Positions 62,439-64,000 of a stretch of DNA of 64,000 nucleotides are shown here, in pieces (the stretch's first letter is position 1; the number at the start of each line of letters is the position of its first letter). The notes below the pieces were generated by a model. It made no database searches and had not been told where the DNA came from. It saw only the letters and a list, made by a program, of their open reading frames with translations. Location of the stretch: positions 212,456 through 276,455 of the forward strand of contig CAMCVK010000003.1 of assembly GCA_945881865.1 (NCBI GenBank). The letters are read 5' to 3'. This stretch comes from Fimbriimonas ginsengisoli Gsoil 348. GTDB lineage: Bacteria; Armatimonadota; Fimbriimonadia; Fimbriimonadales; Fimbriimonadaceae. The position numbers and the translations under genes were made by a program.

Positions 62439-62444
62439 GGTTAG

Positions 62445-62473
62445 ATTGTACGCAAGGGATTGCGGTCGGTCAA
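62445..62473 (-). promoter_or_regulatory. Promoter of the PPC-like gene, leaderless
   Basis: On the minus strand TTGACC (62468-62473) and TACAAT (62445-62450) are 17 bp apart, and the -10 ends exactly 6 nt before the GTG at 62438. This is a full -35/-10 promoter with the predicted transcription start on or next to the start codon. Confidence 0.8.
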
Positions 62474-62588
62474 TGGCTTAATTTTGGGAATTTGACTTTT
62501 ATCACTTTGGACAATGGAGTCGCATTCTCTTCCTTTTCGCCGAGGGGCATGGTGGCCCTGTGCAGTGAAATGTGCAGCCTCTCGGCTA

Positions 62589-62948
62589 TCAGGCGATGTT
62601 CGGGAGAGGCTGGTCGCGGTTTGACTCCATGTATCTGGTAACCCCGTAGGCGATCGCAGCCGAAATGACGAGCTGTACGATGAGCTGCATCCACGCAATC
62701 GAGGTTCCTGTCGGAAGCATTCCTTGGGAAAACTGGTTTACTGCTGCCATAGGATCATGAAAGATGAAGACTGGCCCTAAAGGCAGGTTCATAAAGCCGT
62801 TGTTCCACACTTTAGGAGGGAACAGGACTTGGAGGGCCATGAGTGCGCCGGCGATCCGATACACCGAAGTGCGAGTGCTGTCGCTTGTCGAGAAGTTGAG
62901 AATGTTCTCCATCGGATGGATAGGTGTTGCGCGGCGGAAATTTTTCAT
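62589..62948 (-). CDS. Membrane protein, hypothetical
   Basis: About 119 residues (or 107 from the ATG at 62912) with two or three hydrophobic segments: AGALMALQVLFPPKVW, LPLGPVFIFHDP and LIVQLVISAAIAYGVTRYM. Family not recognised. Base composition is AT-richer than most of the window. It follows the 63369 gene by about 28 nt in the same direction. Confidence 0.55.
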   Translation of the reverse strand: MKNFRRATPIHPMENILNFSTSDSTRTSVYRIAGALMALQVLFPPKVWNNGFMNLPLGPVFIFHDPMAAVNQFSQGMLPTGTSIAWMQLIVQLVISAAIAYGVTRYMESNRDQPLPNIA

Positions 62949-62976
62949 TGTTCGTGAAGGGTCTCCGCAGTTGAGC

Positions 62977-63369
62977 TCATCGCAGCTCTATTGGGGCGGG
63001 AATTCTTGAACTGGCCGAGCTAGCGGTGCTCGCCAAGCTTAGGCTCGGCAGACCTGCTTTGCCTGAGCATCCGCAGTAGACAATGGATAGCCCAAAAACT
63101 GCCGCTGACTGAGCGAGAGACTTCCGTTGCATTTCGGTGCAGAAAGAAAGGTCAATTCCTCTGCAATGCTCGCAGGTAGAGTTGCCGTACGGGGAGTCAG
63201 CATACGGGCTCATCATCGGCCCGGCAGCTAGACGGCCGTCGGCACCGTAAATCGGTTGCCCCCCACAAGGAGGCGACGTCGGGTCGGACGGAGGAGTCCA
63301 GCCGGGCTCATTTGTGCATGGCGCAGGGTTAAGGTTCGACTCGTCCCTGGAGTAAGTTGTTTGTCCCAT
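62977..63369 (-). CDS. Cysteine-rich hypothetical protein
   Basis: About 130 residues from ATG 63369 (MGQTTYSRDESNLNPAPC). Eight cysteines, including CEHCRG, which could bind metal or form disulfides. A C-terminal hydrophobic segment (SAAVFGLSIVYCGCSGKAG) may anchor it. The start at 63369 lies 22 nt after the next gene's stop and is preferred over an upstream start at 63450 that would overlap it. No family recognised. Confidence 0.55.
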   Translation of the reverse strand: MGQTTYSRDESNLNPAPCTNEPGWTPPSDPTSPPCGGQPIYGADGRLAAGPMMSPYADSPYGNSTCEHCRGIDLSFCTEMQRKSLAQSAAVFGLSIVYCGCSGKAGLPSLSLASTASSASSRIPAPIELR

Positions 63370-63391
63370 CGCAAAGACAGGTGTCCAACGA

Positions 63392-63994
63392 TCACTTTTT
63401 TGCGAGATCTGCGATCTTTTTTCGCGCCTCGGCTTCGGTCTTACCGCCAAATCTAAGTAGGTCGGCGTAGAGACCGAGTCGGTTCAAAGCTTGTGTCGCC
63501 ACATCAAACTCCGCTTCGCTGAGAACGTAGAACGGAATTCGAGTTCGATTCAGATCTGTGCCCGGGTCAAGCGAGACGAGTAGCCACTCGTAGTAGCGGC
63601 CCCGCCGGAGACCGGATGGAATGGATGTCGAAGTCTCGCCAGGGTTCAAAGTCCGAGTAGCTTTTGCGATTACTATATTTTTACCTCGCTCGAAAACCTG
63701 GAGCTCAAACGCAACATTTGGAGAATCCGTCCATGAAAACGCCGGCCTCGTTTCCGCCACTGAAGTGAAGCCAGGCCTCGAGGTTAGATCGAGCTGATCC
63801 GCGATCTGAACCCTACGTGAGAAGTCCAGCTTCGCAATCAGTCCTTCGCTTGAGTTTCGCCGGTCGAGTTGCTTGCGGGCAGCAACGAGATCGCGCTTCA
63901 AGGTTGAAGCCTCGAATTTACTCTTCGCAAGTTGCGAACCCACGAATTTGTTAGACTCAGAAAGCTCTTTCATTGCGACCTCCTGCGCCTGCAC
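63392..63994 (-). CDS. Coiled-coil plus beta-domain protein, may continue past the window
   Basis: At least 200 residues; the reading frame stays open to the right edge, so the true start may lie outside. Residues about 1-55 are a coiled coil (MKELSESNKFVGSQLAKSK, STLKRDLVAARKQLDRR), then comes an immunoglobulin-like or DUF928-like region (RPAFSWTDSPNVAFELQVFE, RGRYYEWLLVSLDPG) and a helical tail. Function unknown. GC is about 45% at 63901-63960, lower than the window average. Confidence 0.6.
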   Translation of the reverse strand: MQAQEVAMKELSESNKFVGSQLAKSKFEASTLKRDLVAARKQLDRRNSSEGLIAKLDFSRRVQIADQLDLTSRPGFTSVAETRPAFSWTDSPNVAFELQVFERGKNIVIAKATRTLNPGETSTSIPSGLRRGRYYEWLLVSLDPGTDLNRTRIPFYVLSEAEFDVATQALNRLGLYADLLRFGGKTEAEARKKIADLAKK

Positions 63995-64000
63995 GTCGCG

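Overview
Organism. The window is high-GC, tightly packed bacterial chromosome with no rRNA, tRNA or CRISPR array that I could see. The mix suggests a diderm from the Armatimonadota (Fimbriimonadia-like): lpxB for lipid A, TolC/HlyD export, a planctomycete-type DUF1592/DUF1552 pair, a prepilin-type H-x9-DG-like protein, many lipoproteins and secreted proteins, and an ImuB/DnaE2 mutagenesis pair. The phylum is an inference from gene content; Planctomycetes or another PVC-like group is the main alternative. Layout. 1-7.2 kb: 5' end of alaS, a DUF6614 protein, a glycine-zipper protein, the DUF1552/DUF1592 pair and phhB. 7.2-8.7 kb: an AT-rich transglutaminase-like lipoprotein bounded by phhB and a decayed copy of the phhB tail. 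8.7-17.4 kb: M42 peptidase, VOC protein, pyrC, maf, DtxR-type regulator, TlpA-type thioredoxin and secreted proteins. 17.5-26.2 kb: a tiny lipoprotein with a textbook promoter, CHMI, PP2C phosphatase/queC/nitrilase, a lone sugar-type permease, GH20 hexosaminidase, cutC, an SCO protein and Hsp20. 26.2-33.4 kb: DNA repair (alkyladenine glycosylase, imuB, dnaE2), lpxB and a lone nucleotidyltransferase. 33.4-36 kb: a Gfo/Idh oxidoreductase and a hipBA module with three regularly spaced operators. 36-47 kb: ribF, M29 aminopeptidase, two tandem paralogous secreted proteins, a prepilin-like protein and a five-gene operon with two ABC-2 exporter pairs. 47-55 kb: right-handed beta-helix protein, DUF4139-like protein, GH5, thioredoxin, VOC and SMP-30 proteins, then a repeat/hairpin block. 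55-61 kb: ThuA, HlyD, TolC, acyl-ACP desaturase and a TIM-barrel isomerase. 61-64 kb: an orphan MNT gene, a fragment of lepA, and AT-richer secreted or hypothetical genes that look accessory. How it works together. Most of the window is housekeeping and cell-envelope biology: riboflavin/FAD, pyrimidine and queuosine steps, lipid A, desaturated fatty acids, export and polysaccharide breakdown. The most unusual signals are regulatory. About twenty genes have a TANNNT-like -10 box 5-7 nt before the start codon, which predicts leaderless transcription, sometimes in back-to-back divergent pairs. hipB fits the same pattern and carries three near-identical palindromic operators exactly 61 bp apart, the last over its start codon. 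Two sites carry displaced gene tails (phhB and lepA) that look like scars of DNA gain or rearrangement.
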